Shown here: one piece after another, positions 9,196 to 20,376 of the stretch
Numbering within the stretch: position 1 is the first letter of the stretch
Layout of the letters: every line of letters starts with the position of its first letter
NCBI GenBank assembly: GCA_036186865.1
Contig: AP025043.1
Coordinates: 33,340,690 to 33,404,689, forward strand
Direction of reading: 5' to 3'
DNA: 64,000 nucleotides
From: Eustoma russellianum
Lineage: Eukaryota > Streptophyta > Magnoliopsida > Gentianales > Gentianaceae
Notes under the pieces: generated by a model
What the model was told of the DNA's origin: nothing
Seen by the model: only the letters and a program-made list of their open reading frames with translations
Databases searched by the model: none
Program-made: the position numbers and the translations under genes

Positions 9196-11722
9196 AAATT
9201 GCCCAGCCTATCGAGCCAACCCTGAAGAAACCAAGGAAATCCAAAGGCAAGTAGATGAGCTCCTAGCGAGTGGACAAGTCCGAGAGAGCCTAAGCCCATC
9301 AGCCGTCCTAGTCATTTTAGTACCCAAAAAGGATGGAACTTGGAGAATGTGTACCGATTGCCGAGCCATAAACAAAATTACCGTCAAGTATAGGTACCCC
9401 ATACCTAGGCTGGATGATATGTTGGATATGTTGCACGGATCTAAATTCTTCACCAAAATCGACCTTAAGCAGGGGTACTTCCAGGTACGCATTAGAGAAG
9501 GGGACGAATGGAAGATCGCATTCAAAACCAAATTTGGGCTCTATGAGTGGTTAGTGATCCCCTTCGGGTTCACCAACGCCCCTGGCACCTTTATGAGGCT
9601 AATGAATGAAGTCTTACGAGCGTTCATAGGACGATTTGTTGTTGTTTATTTTGACGATATCCTAATCTATTCCCAAACCATAGAAGATCATCTTGACCAC
9701 ATTCGGGCCGTTTTTGACAAATTTAAGCAAGAACAACTTTACGACAACTTTAAGAAGTGCTCTTTTTGTTTGGAACGAGTAGTCTTCCTAGGATTTGTCA
9801 TTTTGGATGAGGGAGTAGGGATGGATGAGGAAAAGGTTAGATCAATTATGGAGTGGCCTATACCTAAGAATGTAGGGGAGGTTCGCAGTTTCCATGGACT
9901 TGCAAGTTTTTATAGGTTCTTTGTCAAAGATTTTTCTTCCATAGCTGCACCCCTAATTGAAATTGTAAAAAAAGATAATGTAGGTTAATCATTGCACCCA
10001 TACTTAGGCTACCAAATTTTGACGAGACTTTTGAGATCGAGTGTGATGCAAGTGGAGTGGGTATAGGCGCAGTTTTGACCCAAGGTAAGAAACCCATAGC
10101 CTATTTTAGTGAAAAATTAAAAGGAGCTGCATTAAATTACTCTACCTATGATAAGGAACTTTATGCCCTCGTGAGATCCCTACAACTTGGCAACACTATC
10201 TTCAACCTAAAGAGTTTGTGATCCACAGTGACCACGAAAGCCTTAAGTATCTTAAAGGGCATGGAAAGTTGAACAAGAGACATGCCAATGGGTAGAGTAC
10301 ATAGAACAATTCCCTTATGTGATTAAGTACAAACAAGGAAAGGACAATATAGTTGCCGATGCCCTCTCTAGGAGATACACATTAGTGACTACATTATCCT
10401 CATGCTTCTTAGGATTTGAATCACTTAAGGAATTGTACCCCAACGACCATGACTTTGGCACCATTTTCGAGGCATGTAAAGAGGCACCATTTGGGAAATT
10501 CTACATATATGAGAGTTATCTTTTCAAAGAACATAAGTTTTATGTTCCACAAACATCCCTACGAGAAGCATTGACTAGAGAAGCCCATGGGGTAGGTTAA
10601 TGGGTTATTTCGGACTGTTCAAAACCCTTGAAACTCTTAAGTAACATTTCTATTGGCCCCACATGAGAGTAGACGTCGAGAGGTTGTGTGGTAGTTGCAT
10701 CACTTGCAAACAAGCCAAATCCAAGTCCCAACCAAATGGCCTTTACACGCCTTTACCCGTCCCTGATTACCCTTGGATTGACATTTCCATGGACTTTGTT
10801 TTAGGACTTCCCAGGTCTCGAGGAGGGCGCGATAGTATTTTTGTTGTGGTTGATCAATTTTCAAAAATGGCACATTTCATTGCATGTAGGAAAGTTGATG
10901 ACACCATACATGTTGCTGATTTGTTCTTCAAAGAAATTGTGAGATTGCATGGCATGCCACGTACAATTGTAAGTGATAGAGATACGAAATTTTTGAGTCA
11001 TTTTTGGCCTGTTTTGTGGGCTAAACTTGGTACACAATTGTTGTTTTCAACAACTGCACACCCACAAACTGATGGACAAACTGAAGCCGTTAATCGTACT
11101 CTTTCTCAACTCTTGCGTGCCATTTTGCAAAAACATATTAAACATTGGGAAGATTGTTTACCATATATTGAATTTACATACAATAGGAGTGTCCATCACG
11201 GTACCATGCATAGTCCATTTGAAATCGTGTATGGCTTTAACCCCTTGTCTCCCCTTGATTTGATCCCTATTCCCATGCATGAACGTTCAAGTCTTGATGG
11301 TAAACAAAAAGCAGAAAAGATAAAGAAACTGTATGAACAAGTTAAAACACAACTTGAAAAGAAAAACAAAGCTTATGAAGGACGAGCTAACAAACATCGA
11401 AAACGAGTTGTGTTTAAACCTGGAGATTTAGTGTGGTTACATTTTGCGTAAATAAAGATTTCCTAATGAGAGAAAGTCAAAACTTTTACCTCGAGGAGAT
11501 GGACCTTTCAAAGTTTTGAAACGCATAGGTGACAATGCATACATCCTTGATCTTCCTGAAAGGTATGCTTCAATTTTGCCTACTTTTAATGTTGCTGACC
11601 TCACCCCTTTCACTGATGGCCTTTTTGATTCGAGGACGAATCCTTTTGAGGAGGGAGGATTGATGAGGATCAAGGGTCCGATGAGGATCAAAGATCCCAT
11701 CAAGAGGTCAAGGGCTCTATGA
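9196..11722 (+). pseudogene. pol: Gypsy C pol (RT-RNase H-integrase), broken
   Basis: RT runs from about 9200 to 9960 with KIDLKQGYFQVRI and the YFDDILIYS active site (about 9648). RNase H (ECDASGVGIGAVL, about 10030) is broken by shifts. The integrase zinc finger CGSCITCKQAKS (about 10686) and core (DISMDFVLGLPRSR, IVSDRDTKFLSHFW, HPQTDGQTEAVNRTL) follow in 10663-11451. Compared with D it lacks about 90 codons before RT, about 20 codons near 9985, and has breaks at about 10590 and 11449. The last piece, 11516-11722, runs 62 bp into the LTR, as in D. Confidence 0.9.
11645..11660 (+). promoter_or_regulatory. polypurine tract of Gypsy C
   Basis: TTTTGAGGAGGGAGGAT immediately precedes the LTR start TGATGAGGATC. 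It is purine-rich and in the right place to prime plus-strand DNA. Confidence 0.75.
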
Positions 11723-13100
11723 CAAGAAGGAGAGGGCAAGCGGACTTTGTCATCAAGTTGAAACCTTCTTGTATAAGCATGTTCAAGATGAACCTAAGGT
11801 GGGTTCATTTCATTGAACCCGCCCTTTAAGCCCTTTGAGCATATGAGTGTGTGTGTCTTTATTTTAAAGTTTTCCTTGTTTTCTTGTGATCTTTGTTTTA
11901 TGTGTTTGCTTTGTAGGTAAATTAGGTAGATGGAAGATCCAAATAAAATGGAGGCCAAAAAGGAGGAATGTAGCCATGTGTTGCAAAATGGGAGACAAAA
12001 GGAATGTTGTCTTAAAGAGAATGTTTGTCTCCACAAAGACAAATTCAAATGTGTCCAAGATGGATTCCTCTTTTCAAAATTGAATTCAAAATCATCTCCA
12101 AGGATCAAAAAGGGCCGGCCAAAAATTGAAGAGAAGATGAAGATCAACTTGAAGTTGAACTTGAATTTAAATTCAACCCTAATTTGAATTCAAGTTTCAA
12201 ACAATTGGAGACTTAAAATTTGAGAAGATTTCATCCTATGTCTCCAGCCAATTTACACGCCATCTTGGAAGAAAAAGAAGGATAATTGCCAATTCAAATT
12301 GAATCCAAGTTTGAATTCAAATTCAAACTCAATTTGAATTCAAACTTCAACCATCTTTTGAATTCAACTCCATCCATATTATCATCATCAAATCAGATTT
12401 CAAGACATCTCTTGGACTTATTAAACACGGCTGGAAGGAGGAGGGAGAATATCCAACAATCAAATTCAAAGTGCACTCAAATTCAAACTTAACTTGAATT
12501 CAAACTTCACCAAACTTTTGAATTCAAGTTCTAACACCTTCTACTCATCAAATCAGCTCCTCCAAGGCATCATATGGACCTCTTACACGGTTGGATACAT
12601 AAGGATAACATCTTGCAAGATTTTCAGATTTTAGCTAGAATTTGTTTTAGTTTTGAATTCAAACAATTTTCAATTTTCAAACATTGTTAACTAGCTTTAT
12701 TTTGAATTAATTCTAGACATTTTAAGGCTGATAGGACGTCAATCTCAGCCTATAAATAGAGCCTTTTGGGAGCCTAGGAGAGCAACTTTGACGAATAACA
12801 ATTCTTGATATTTCCTTCACTTTGTGTGAGACTTTGTTTTTTTTATTTTGCATTAAAAACCTAAGTTAAGATCCTTCAAAGTTGAGCATTTTGAAGGTGT
12901 CACCATTGCTAAAAGGTGCCGTCCAGGAGGGCCATATTGGTTTGCCTGATCAACGACCATCTTGAAGTGTTGGCCTTGCTCATTTGATCCACACGTTTTA
13001 TCACTAAGGAAGCAAGGGGATGTCTTCTTTCTTATGCCTAACCCTTTGTGAAGGACGTTTGGAAGGTGGAATTATTGGACCCCACGTATTGCATGCATCA
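11661..13100 (+). repeat. 3' LTR of Gypsy C
   Basis: A 1,440-bp LTR starting TGATGAGGATCAAGG and ending GCATGCATCA. Both ends match the LTRs of D (13221-14702) and G (62170-63601). The middle is rich in AATTCAAA/TTTGAATT motifs on both strands. The first 62 bp still encode the pol C-terminus. No other gene is seen. Confidence 0.88.
12751..12758 (+). promoter_or_regulatory. TATA box in LTR C
   Basis: TATAAATA in CAGCCTATAAATAGAGCC, about 350 bp before the LTR end, gives U3 of about 1.1 kb. Equivalent boxes lie on the minus strand in LTR D (13562-13569) and LTR G (62514-62521). Confidence 0.6.
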
Positions 13101-13220
13101 CACGCCAATTCGATTAGACACTGCGACACAAAAAATGTCGCACTCTTCAGTTGCCTGTGTATGCCTTGAGTTAGATGTCTCTAAAGAACTGCCTGTTAAA
13201 TTGCACATTCAGAGTCGGAC
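13101..13220 (+). pseudogene. LINE1 ORF1 fragment, left of Gypsy D
   Basis: These 120 bp read RLDTATQKMSHSSVACVCLE and then LDVSKELPVKLHIQSRT in one frame. This resembles the segment just before the zinc knuckle of plant LINE ORF1 proteins (RNA-binding, DUF4283/zf-CCHC type). The codon CGG at 13216 is repeated at 19676 in the target duplication, and ORF1 continues there in frame. It is bounded by Gypsy C on the left and Gypsy D on the right. Confidence 0.8.
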
Positions 13221-14702
13221 TGATGCATGCAACTCGTGGGCTCCAACAATTCCACCTTCCAAACGTCCTTCACAAAGGGTTAGGCACAAAGAAGTAAACT
13301 TCCCCTTGCTTCCTTAGTGATCAAACGTGTGGACAACGAGCAAGACCAACACTATAAGATGGTCGTTGATCAGGCAAACCAAGATGGCCCTCCTGGACGG
13401 CACCTTTTAGCAATGGCAATACCTTCAAATTGCTCAACGTTGAAGGATCTTAACTTAGGTTTTTAATGCAAAACCAAGAAAACAAAGTATCACTCAAAGT
13501 GAAGAAAATATCAAGAATTGTTATTCATCGAAAGGTCAGTTTACAACCAGCCAAAGGGGTCAATTTATAGGCCTAGTAGACGCCCCCTTTAGCTTGAAAA
13601 TGGCTAGAGCTAATTCAAATAAAGCTATCTAACAAATGTTTAAATTTGAACTTTGCTTGAAAATTTAAACTAAGATAATTCTAGCTAAAACTTGAAATGC
13701 TTGAAAGATGTTATCTTCAATGAATCTAGTCATGTTTGGTGATGAAATTGGCGTTGGAGATGCTGAAATTGGCGTTGGAGATGTGGTTGACTTTGCATTC
13801 AAAGGCTAGTTGAAGATTGGATTCAATTTGACTTCAAACTTGAATTCAATCTTTGAATCATAATCCCATCCTTTTTGATCTTCAAGTGGCGTGTGGATGC
13901 TTATCTAGGCGTGTGAGATGTCTTCGATTGGTTGAGATGTTGAATTCAAATGCTGGTTGGAGATTGAGTTTAACTTGAACTTGAATTTTAAACTTGGATT
14001 CAAATTTGAATTGCCATCTCATCTTTGCTTCAAACATTGGCGTGTGATGACTTCATGTTGGCGTGTGACTTCTTTGGAGTGGATGTAGATTAGGCTGAAA
14101 TCCTTTTGAACTTTAAGTCTCCAATTGATTGAGATTGGATTCAAATTAAGATTGAATTTTAAATTCAATCCTAGCTTTGAATTTAAACTCAATTGATCAT
14201 TATCCATTTGCTTTAGATATGGCCGCCCCCTTCTTGTGGATAATGGAGATGATTTTGATTTCAACTTGATCAAGAAACTCTATCTTGGACACTTTTGAAT
14301 TTGTCTTAGCATAGACAAACATTCTCTTGAAACATTCTCTTGAAACATTCTCTTCAAACATTCTTTTGAAACATTCTCTTCAAACATTCTCTTGAAACAT
14401 TCTCTTGAACATTCTCTTCAAACATTCTCTTGTACCTAATTTACCTACAAAGCAAATACATAAAACTAAGATCACACGACACAAAATAAAATCTAAAAAC
14501 AAGAATGTAGACGTGCATGCTGAGACAAGCTCAAGTTGAAGGTTCAATGAAATGAACCCAAGGAGTTTTAGGTTCATCTTGAACATGTTTGTACAAGAAG
14601 GTGGCAACTTGATGACAAAGTTCCCTTGCCCTCCTTCTTGTTATAGGACCTTTGACCTCTTGATGGGGCCCTTGATCCTCATCGGACCCTTGATCCTCAT
14701 CA
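13221..14702 (-). repeat. 3' LTR of Gypsy D
   Basis: A 1,482-bp LTR, TGATGAGGATC to GCATGCATCA on the minus strand, colinear with LTR C in opposite orientation. The minus-strand TATA box is at 13562-13569. An extra run of short CATTCTCTTGAAA units (about 14320-14435) is not present in C. The polypurine tract lies at 14703-14720 (minus strand). Confidence 0.88.
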
Positions 14703-17018
14703 ATCCCCCCTCCTCAAAAGGATTCGTCCTCGAATCAAAAAGGTCATCGGTGAAAGGGGTGAGATCAGCAACATTAAAAGTAGGTGAAACTGAACCATAC
14801 CTGTCGGGAAGATCGAGAATGTATGCATTGTCACCTATGCGTTTCAAGACTTTAAAGGGTCCATCTCCTCGAGGCATCAATTTTGACTTTCTTTCATTGG
14901 GAAATCTTTCTTTACGCAAATGTAACCACACTAAATCTCCAGGTTTGAACACAACTCTTTTCCGATGTTTGTTAGCTCGTCTTTCATAAGCTTTGTTTTT
15001 CTTTTCTAGTTGTGTTTTAACTTGTTCATGCAGTTTCTTTATGTTGTCCGCTTTTTGTTTACCATCAATACTAGAACGTTCATGCACGGGAATAGGAATC
15101 AAGTCAATGGGAGACAAGGGATTAAAGCCATACACGATTTCAAATGGACTATGCAAAGTACCGTGATGGACACTCCTATTATATGCAAATTCGATATATG
15201 GTAAACAATCTTCCCAATGTTTAATGTGTTTTTGCAAAATGGCACGCAAAAGTTGAGAAAGAGTACGATTAACGACTTCAGTTTGTCCATCAGTTTGTGG
15301 GTGTGCGGTGGTGGAAAACAACAGTTGTGTACCAAGTTTAGCCCACAAAACACGCCAAAAATGACTCAAAAATTTCGTATCTCTATCACTTACAATTGTA
15401 CGTGGCATGCCATGCAATCTAACAATTTCTTTGAAGAACAAATCAGCAACATGTGTGGCATCATCAACTTTCCTACATGCAATGAAATGTGCCATTTTTG
15501 AAAATCGATCAACCACAACATAAATGCTATCGCGTCCTCCCCGAGACCTAGGAAGTCCTAAAACAAAGTCCATAGAAATGTCAATCCAAGGTGAATCAGG
15601 GACGGGTAAAGGCGTGTAAAGGCCATGTGGTTGGGACTTGGATTTGGCTTGTTTGCAAGTGATGCAATGACCACACAACCTCTCGACATCTACTCTCATG
15701 TGGGGCCAATAGAAATGTTCTTTAAGAGTCTCAAAGGTTTTGAACACTCCGAAATGACCCATTAAACCTCCCCCATGGGCTTCTCTGGTCAATGCTTCGC
15801 GTAGGGATGATTGGGGAACGCACATCTTTTGTTCTTTGAAAAGATATCCCTCATGTATGTAAAATTTCCCAAATGGTGCTTCTTTACATGCCTCGAAAAT
15901 GGTGCCAAAGTCATGGTCATTGGGGTACAAGTCCTTAAGTGATTCGAATCCTAAGAAGCGTGAAGATAATGTAGTCACTAACGTGTATCTCCTAGAGAGG
16001 GCATCGGCAACTATATTATCCTTTCCTTGTTTGTACTTAATCACGTAAGGGAATTGTTCTATGAACTCTACCCATTTGGCATGTCTTTTGTTCAACTTTC
16101 CCTGCCCTTTAAGATACTTAAGGCTTTCGTGGTCAGTGTGGATCACAAACTCTTTAGGTTGAAGGTAGTGTTGCAAAGTTTGTAGGGATCTCACAAGGGC
16201 ATAAAGTTCTTTATCGTAGGTAGAGTAATTCAATGCTGCTCCTTTCAACTTTTCACTAAAGTAGGCTATGGGTTTCTTACTTTGGGTCAAAACTGCGCCT
16301 ATACCCACTCCACTTGCATCACACTCGATCTCAAAGGCCTCGTCAAAATTTGGTAGTCTAAGTATGGGTGCAGTGGTCAGCCTACGTTTGAGTTCATCAA
16401 ATGCCTGTTGTTGTGGCTCTTCCCACCTAAAAGGCACATCTTTTTTCACAATTTCGTTTAGGGGTGCAGCTATGGAAGAAAAATCTTTGACAAAGCGTCT
16501 ATAAAAGCTTGCTAATCCATGAAAACTGCGAACTTCCCCTACATTCTTAGGTATAGGCCACTCCACAATTGACCTAATCTTTTCTTCATCCATCTCTACT
16601 CCCTCAGCTGAAATGACAAAGCCTAGAAAAACTACGCGTTCTAAACAGAAAGAGCACTTCTTAAAGTTGGCGTAAAGTTGTTCTTGCTTAAGCTTTTCAA
16701 AAACGGCTCTAATGTGGTCAAGATGATCTTCTATGGTGTGGGAATAGATTAGGATATCATCGAAATAGACAACGACAAAGCGTCCTATGAACGCACGTAA
16801 GACTTCATTCATTAGCCTCATAAAGGTACTAGGGGCGTTGGTGAGCCCGAAGGGCATCACTAACCACTCATAGAGCCCAAACTTGGTTTTGAATGCAGTC
16901 TTCCATTCGTCCCCTTCTCTAATGCGTACCTGGAAGTACCCTTGCTTAAGGTCAATTTTGGTGAAGAATTTGGATCCGTGCAACATGTCTAACATATCGT
17001 CTAGCCTAGGTATGGGGG
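14641..17018 (-). CDS. pol: Gypsy D pol (RT-RNase H-integrase), second half of a split frame
   Basis: An uninterrupted frame from the break at about 17016 to the stop at 14641. RT: the first motif FFTKIDLKQGYFQVRI at about 16940, YFDDILIYS at about 16760. RNase H: ECDASGVGIGAV at about 16310 and DHESLKYLKG at about 16120. Integrase: HFGVFKTFETLKEHFYWPHM and CGHCITCKQAKS (zinc finger, about 15750-15640), DISMDFVLGLPRSR (about 15570), IVSDRDTKFLSHFW (about 15380), HPQTDGQTEVVNRTL (about 15280). The C-terminal GPFKVLKRIGDNAYILDLP is followed by a basic tail encoded inside the LTR (14641-14702). Catalytic residues look intact. The extension into the LTR resembles that of CRM elements. Confidence 0.92.
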
Positions 17019-19417
17019 TACCTATACTTGACGGTAATCTTGTTTATGGCTCGGCAATTGGTACACATTCTCCACGTTCCATCCTTTTTGGGTACTAAAA
17101 TGACGGGGACGGCAGATGGGCTCAGACTCTCTCGGATTTGTCCACTAGCTAGGAGCTCTTCTACTTGCCTTTGGATTTCTTTGGTTTCTTCGGGGTTTGC
17201 TCGATAGGCTAGGCGATTGGGTAACACGGCTCCTGGGACAAAGTCGATTTGGTGTTCTATCCCTCTAATGGGTGGTAATCCGGATGGTGGTTCGGAAGGA
17301 AATAGAACTTCATATTCTTGGATAAGGGACGCAACTGAGGTAGGTAAGTTTGGTGGGAGTTCTTCAAGGGCAAGTTGACACGACTTTGGGATGATGATGA
17401 AGACAGTTTGGTTGTTATAAAGTGCACGTGTAACCTCTCTTTTCTTGGCGAAATACCCACACTTCTTTTTGGACTCGTTGACACTTAGGGGCACTACCTC
17501 TTTTCCCTTGCTCTCTTGTTTTTTGTTCTCACTTTTCATACACTCCACGAATTTTCTCTCGGCTTCTTTTTCCTTAGGGTCAGCTCTAGACTTGGACATG
17601 CGTTGGTGATCCTCGTGGACTTTGTGTGGTGGAAGTGCATGCAGTTTATACAATTTGTCATTCAATTTGAAAGAATAACGATTCAAATAACCATCATATG
17701 TCACATGTCTATCAAATTGCCATGGCCTACCAAGTAAGATATGACTAGCATGCATTGGTGCGACATCACATAAAACATCATCTTTGTAGCTACCAATGCT
17801 AAGAGAAATCAAAACTTGTTTACTTACGCTAACTTCACCGCAGTCATTTAGCCATGCAAGTTTGTAAGGATGCGGGTGATTAGTCATAGGCAAATTCAGT
17901 TTTCTTACTAATTCGATGCTAGCCACATTCGCACAAGAACCGGAATCAATGATCATGGTGCACACTTTACCATTTATCATGCAATGAATATGGAAAATGT
18001 TTTCTCTATGTTGTTCGTGATCATCTAATTTCGGATATGCATTTAAAGCTCTACGCACAACAAGAAACTCCTTAGTGTCAAAATCATCTAGTGTGCCTAG
18101 ATCCTCTTCGGGTTCAATTTCATTATCATGCTCAGACTCGTTTTCATGCTCGGACTCAGACACATATTCGTTTGTCTCTTCAATTAACATGATTCTTTTT
18201 GCATTAGGACATTCTTTTCCTATGTGACCACGTCCTTGACATTTATAACATTTAATGTCTCTAAACCTGTTTGATGGATCCGAAGAATTGCCGGTAGGAG
18301 CCTTTGGTTGGGTGCGTTCATCTCTCCTTTGTGTGGATTGCACACGATTGTCCATCCTTTGCGATGATCCTTGGTCACGCGTTTGGCCTCCTGTAGGCCG
18401 TGAACTTCCTGTTCCTGAAGGCTTGCTGTGAAATCTTGACGAAGATTGATTAGTACGATAATTGGAATTGAAATTAGAGGAGTTACGTACCTTTAATTGT
18501 GCTTCAATCTTTTCAGCCATATGGACCATGGTTGTGAGGTCGAGGTAAGGTTGAAGGTCAACCCTTTGCGCAATCTCCCTGTTTAAACCATGTAAGAATC
18601 GAGCCTTGGTGGCTTCTTCAGGTTCCTGCAAGTTAGACCTCTCCAACAAAATTTCTAACTCTTTATAATACTCGTCTACACTTTTGGAACCTTGTCGCAA
18701 ATTATGCAAACTCGTGAAAATAGAACTCTCATAATTGTTTGGAATAAAACGTTGTCGCATTTCAAACTTCATTTCTTCCCAGGTGGCGATTGGGGGTTGT
18801 CTCGTCTTAGTTCTATTTCGACACAAATTCGTCCACCAATTAAGTGCATAACCAGAAAATTCAATGGAAGCATACCTCACTTTTTGCAATTCACTATAAT
18901 TGGTACAAGAAAAGATCAAATCCACTTTCGTTTCCCATTCTAAATATTCCTCCGCATTACTTTTACCATAAAACGTGGGAATACTTATTTTGGTTTTGAG
19001 AAAATCGTCATCTTGTGGGAAAAGGGGATTTTGGCGTCTTTGGTAACCACGAGGATGGTGGTCATCAAAGTCATAATCATCATGCTCAAAGGGAATGTAA
19101 TCATCATTGTACCTTCTTGGAGCGTACCTTCTTGCTTGTGTAGGAGGAGCAAACCGTCTCGCTTCGGTGTGTGGGGGTCGAATGTTATCGTCCTCAACTT
19201 CTTCCGGAGGATGGCGCCTTGGTTGTGGTGGTGGAACGGCTCTGCTTGTTCCTTGGTCATCACTTGTTTTGTAGCTTCGCTCCACGTCTTCCAAGCGATG
19301 CTTAATTATCTCATTGTCGTGCATGAGTTTCTTAAGCATTTCCAGCATTTGTTGTTGAGTATTGTCAACAGTTTCGGCTCCTTTAGACTTGCTAGATGCG
19401 GAATTGCTGCTGGCCAT
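17006..19417 (-). CDS. gag: Gypsy D gag-protease-RT N-terminus, first half of a split frame
   Basis: I chose ATG 19417 (MASSNSASSKSKG), which matches the start of C, rather than the upstream hydrophobic M at 19486, which C lacks. In order: coiled-coil-like N-terminus, arginine-rich linker, Gag domain (EWETKVDLIFSCTNYSEL, about 18930), CCHC knuckle (CYKCQGRGHIGKECP, about 18240), acidic spacer, retropepsin (IIDSGSCANVAS, about 17950) and the start of RT (VPKKDGTWRMC, about 17085). The frame is lost at a run of five G (plus strand 17014-17018) where C has four. That one base separates this from the rest of pol. Confidence 0.92.
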   Translation of the reverse strand: MASSNSASSKSKGAETVDNTQQQMLEMLKKLMHDNEIIKHRLEDVERSYKTSDDQGTSRAVPPPQPRRHPPEEVEDDNIRPPHTEARRFAPPTQARRYAPRRYNDDYIPFEHDDYDFDDHHPRGYQRRQNPLFPQDDDFLKTKISIPTFYGKSNAEEYLEWETKVDLIFSCTNYSELQKVRYASIEFSGYALNWWTNLCRNRTKTRQPPIATWEEMKFEMRQRFIPNNYESSIFTSLHNLRQGSKSVDEYYKELEILLERSNLQEPEEATKARFLHGLNREIAQRVDLQPYLDLTTMVHMAEKIEAQLKVRNSSNFNSNYRTNQSSSRFHSKPSGTGSSRPTGGQTRDQGSSQRMDNRVQSTQRRDERTQPKAPTGNSSDPSNRFRDIKCYKCQGRGHIGKECPNAKRIMLIEETNEYVSESEHENESEHDNEIEPEEDLGTLDDFDTKEFLVVRRALNAYPKLDDHEQHRENIFHIHCMINGKVCTMIIDSGSCANVASIELVRKLNLPMTNHPHPYKLAWLNDCGEVSVSKQVLISLSIGSYKDDVLCDVAPMHASHILLGRPWQFDRHVTYDGYLNRYSFKLNDKLYKLHALPPHKVHEDHQRMSKSRADPKEKEAERKFVECMKSENKKQESKGKEVVPLSVNESKKKCGYFAKKREVTRALYNNQTVFIIIPKSCQLALEELPPNLPTSVASLIQEYEVLFPSEPPSGLPPIRGIEHQIDFVPGAVLPNRLAYRANPEETKEIQRQVEELLASGQIRESLSPSAVPVILVPKKDGTWRMCTNCRAINKITVKYRYPHT

Positions 19418-19650
19418 TGTACCTAAGGAATTGAACGAAAACAAAGGAAAAAAGAGAAAGAAGCAAACTAACACAAAGACAAACAAACGTTAAGGGATTA
19501 GTAAAAAAAATAAGCTATGGACACTCCGATTTCGACTCTTTCCACTCTCTTACCACTTTGGTTCTTGGGTAACCTGAAGTTAAGAAGTCTCAAAGTGATC
19601 AATAAGGAAGTGTATTGCCAAGGCTTCTTCAAACCACAATGTTCTCCGCT

Positions 19651-19675
19651 TGGAGCCCACGAGTTGCACGCATCA
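19651..19675 (+). repeat. inverted U5-end fragment closing Gypsy D
   Basis: These 25 bp are the reverse complement of 13221-13245 with one mismatch (position 7), so Gypsy D begins TGATGCATGC and ends GCACGCATCA. They are followed at once by the target duplication CGGAC. Beyond this the sequence is leader shared with Gypsy C. Confidence 0.9.
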
Positions 19676-20323
19676 CGGACACATGAGTTTTTTGAACAGG
19701 TGATATTTGAAGATGTCCCGTTGTTCTGTTCCACATGTTGTATCTTAGGCCACAAAACCGGCAGCTGTCCCAAGGAGATAGTTCTGCCACCCCAGCCAGC
19801 CGCCAAGATTTGGAAGGAGAAGATCACCCATGTTGTTCCTCCGTCAACGACACAGCCTACAAATATTATCCATGCGCAGCCTTCCGTCACCAATGCAACA
19901 TATATGGATTCGGCAACAGTGCCTATATATTCTCTGCCCCAGCAACATGCTTCAACGTCAGCAGGCATCCCCCCTCCAACTTATTCCCAAGATATAAGAA
20001 TTTTGGGTCGTTCTAAGGAGGATCTACAACAATCATCCTCAAGCTCAGAAGATCTTGTTCTTGGACACTCGGACACAGAAGTTAGCCTGCCAAGTCACCC
20101 GCCTTCTGCCTCTTTGGATATCCTAGACTTGCGATCTTCTTATCAAATAGCATCCGACGCTATTGCACGCCGTATGGCTCATTTAGGCCCACCTCCGTCA
20201 AATACAAAATTATTTCAGCAAATGCTACAGCCTCCTACACTTTCCGATGACCATGGATTTGTAATGCATATTAAGCGGTGCCGCCTTCGGCCAGCAGCAC
20301 AAGTTATCCGTCCCCTGCGCTAA
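19676..20323 (+). pseudogene. LINE1 ORF1, C-terminal part
   Basis: ORF1 resumes after Gypsy D with RTHEFFEQVIFEDVP and then the zinc knuckle FCSTCCILGHKTGSCPK (C-x2-C-x4-H-x4-C, about 19725-19775). A P/S/T-rich C-terminal region ends in a basic patch and TAA at about 20321. Zinc-knuckle ORF1 proteins bind LINE RNA. This stretch has no stop of its own. ORF2 starts 54 bp downstream in another frame. Confidence 0.82.
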
Positions 20324-20376
20324 GTCGTAACCTGCAAATGTGCGCGGGCTTCAAGCTCCAACACATCCGGTTCTTA

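Larger units (their letters stand above)
7042..13100 (+). mobile_element. Ty3/Gypsy element C (CRM-like), 5' LTR outside window
   Basis: A plus-strand Gypsy element with protease-RT-RNase H-integrase order and a 3' LTR. Its first visible base lies next to the end of Sirevirus A, which inserted into the leader; the 5' LTR is left of the window. Leader and coding region match Gypsy D, 13221-19675 on the minus strand, closely throughout, which allows each lesion in C to be placed. The 3' LTR ends at 13100 within LINE1 ORF1; the expected target duplication is CACGC at 13101-13105, whose partner is outside the window. The lineage call rests on the RT and integrase motifs and on the pol frame running into the LTR. 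Confidence 0.9.
13221..19675 (-). mobile_element. Ty3/Gypsy element D (CRM-like), one LTR plus an inverted U5 end
   Basis: A minus-strand Gypsy of the C family: one full LTR (13221-14702), a gag-pol nearly open over its whole length, and a leader to 19650. It has no 5' LTR. In its place stands a fragment of about 25 bp of the LTR's U5 terminus in inverted orientation (19651-19675). The 5-bp direct repeat CGGAC flanks the unit exactly (13216-13220 and 19676-19680), so it inserted in this form. I see no standard tRNA primer site in the leader. Confidence 0.9.

Noticed and set aside
7254..11722. programmed frameshifts in Gypsy C
   Set aside because: The breaks do not recur in D, which is open at those positions, so they are decay rather than expression signals.
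13048..13317. 89-codon frame joining Gypsy C, LINE1 and Gypsy D sequence
   Set aside because: The frame spans two element borders; only 13101-13220 is real coding remnant (LINE1 ORF1).
14320..14435. CRISPR-like array of CATTCTCTTGAAA units
   Set aside because: Units of 13-26 bp are adjacent without spacers and lie in a plant LTR; this is a local tandem expansion.
14552..14989. 145-codon plus-strand frame, similar to one at 63082-63873
   Set aside because: Antisense shadow of the Gypsy D and G pol ends and LTR.
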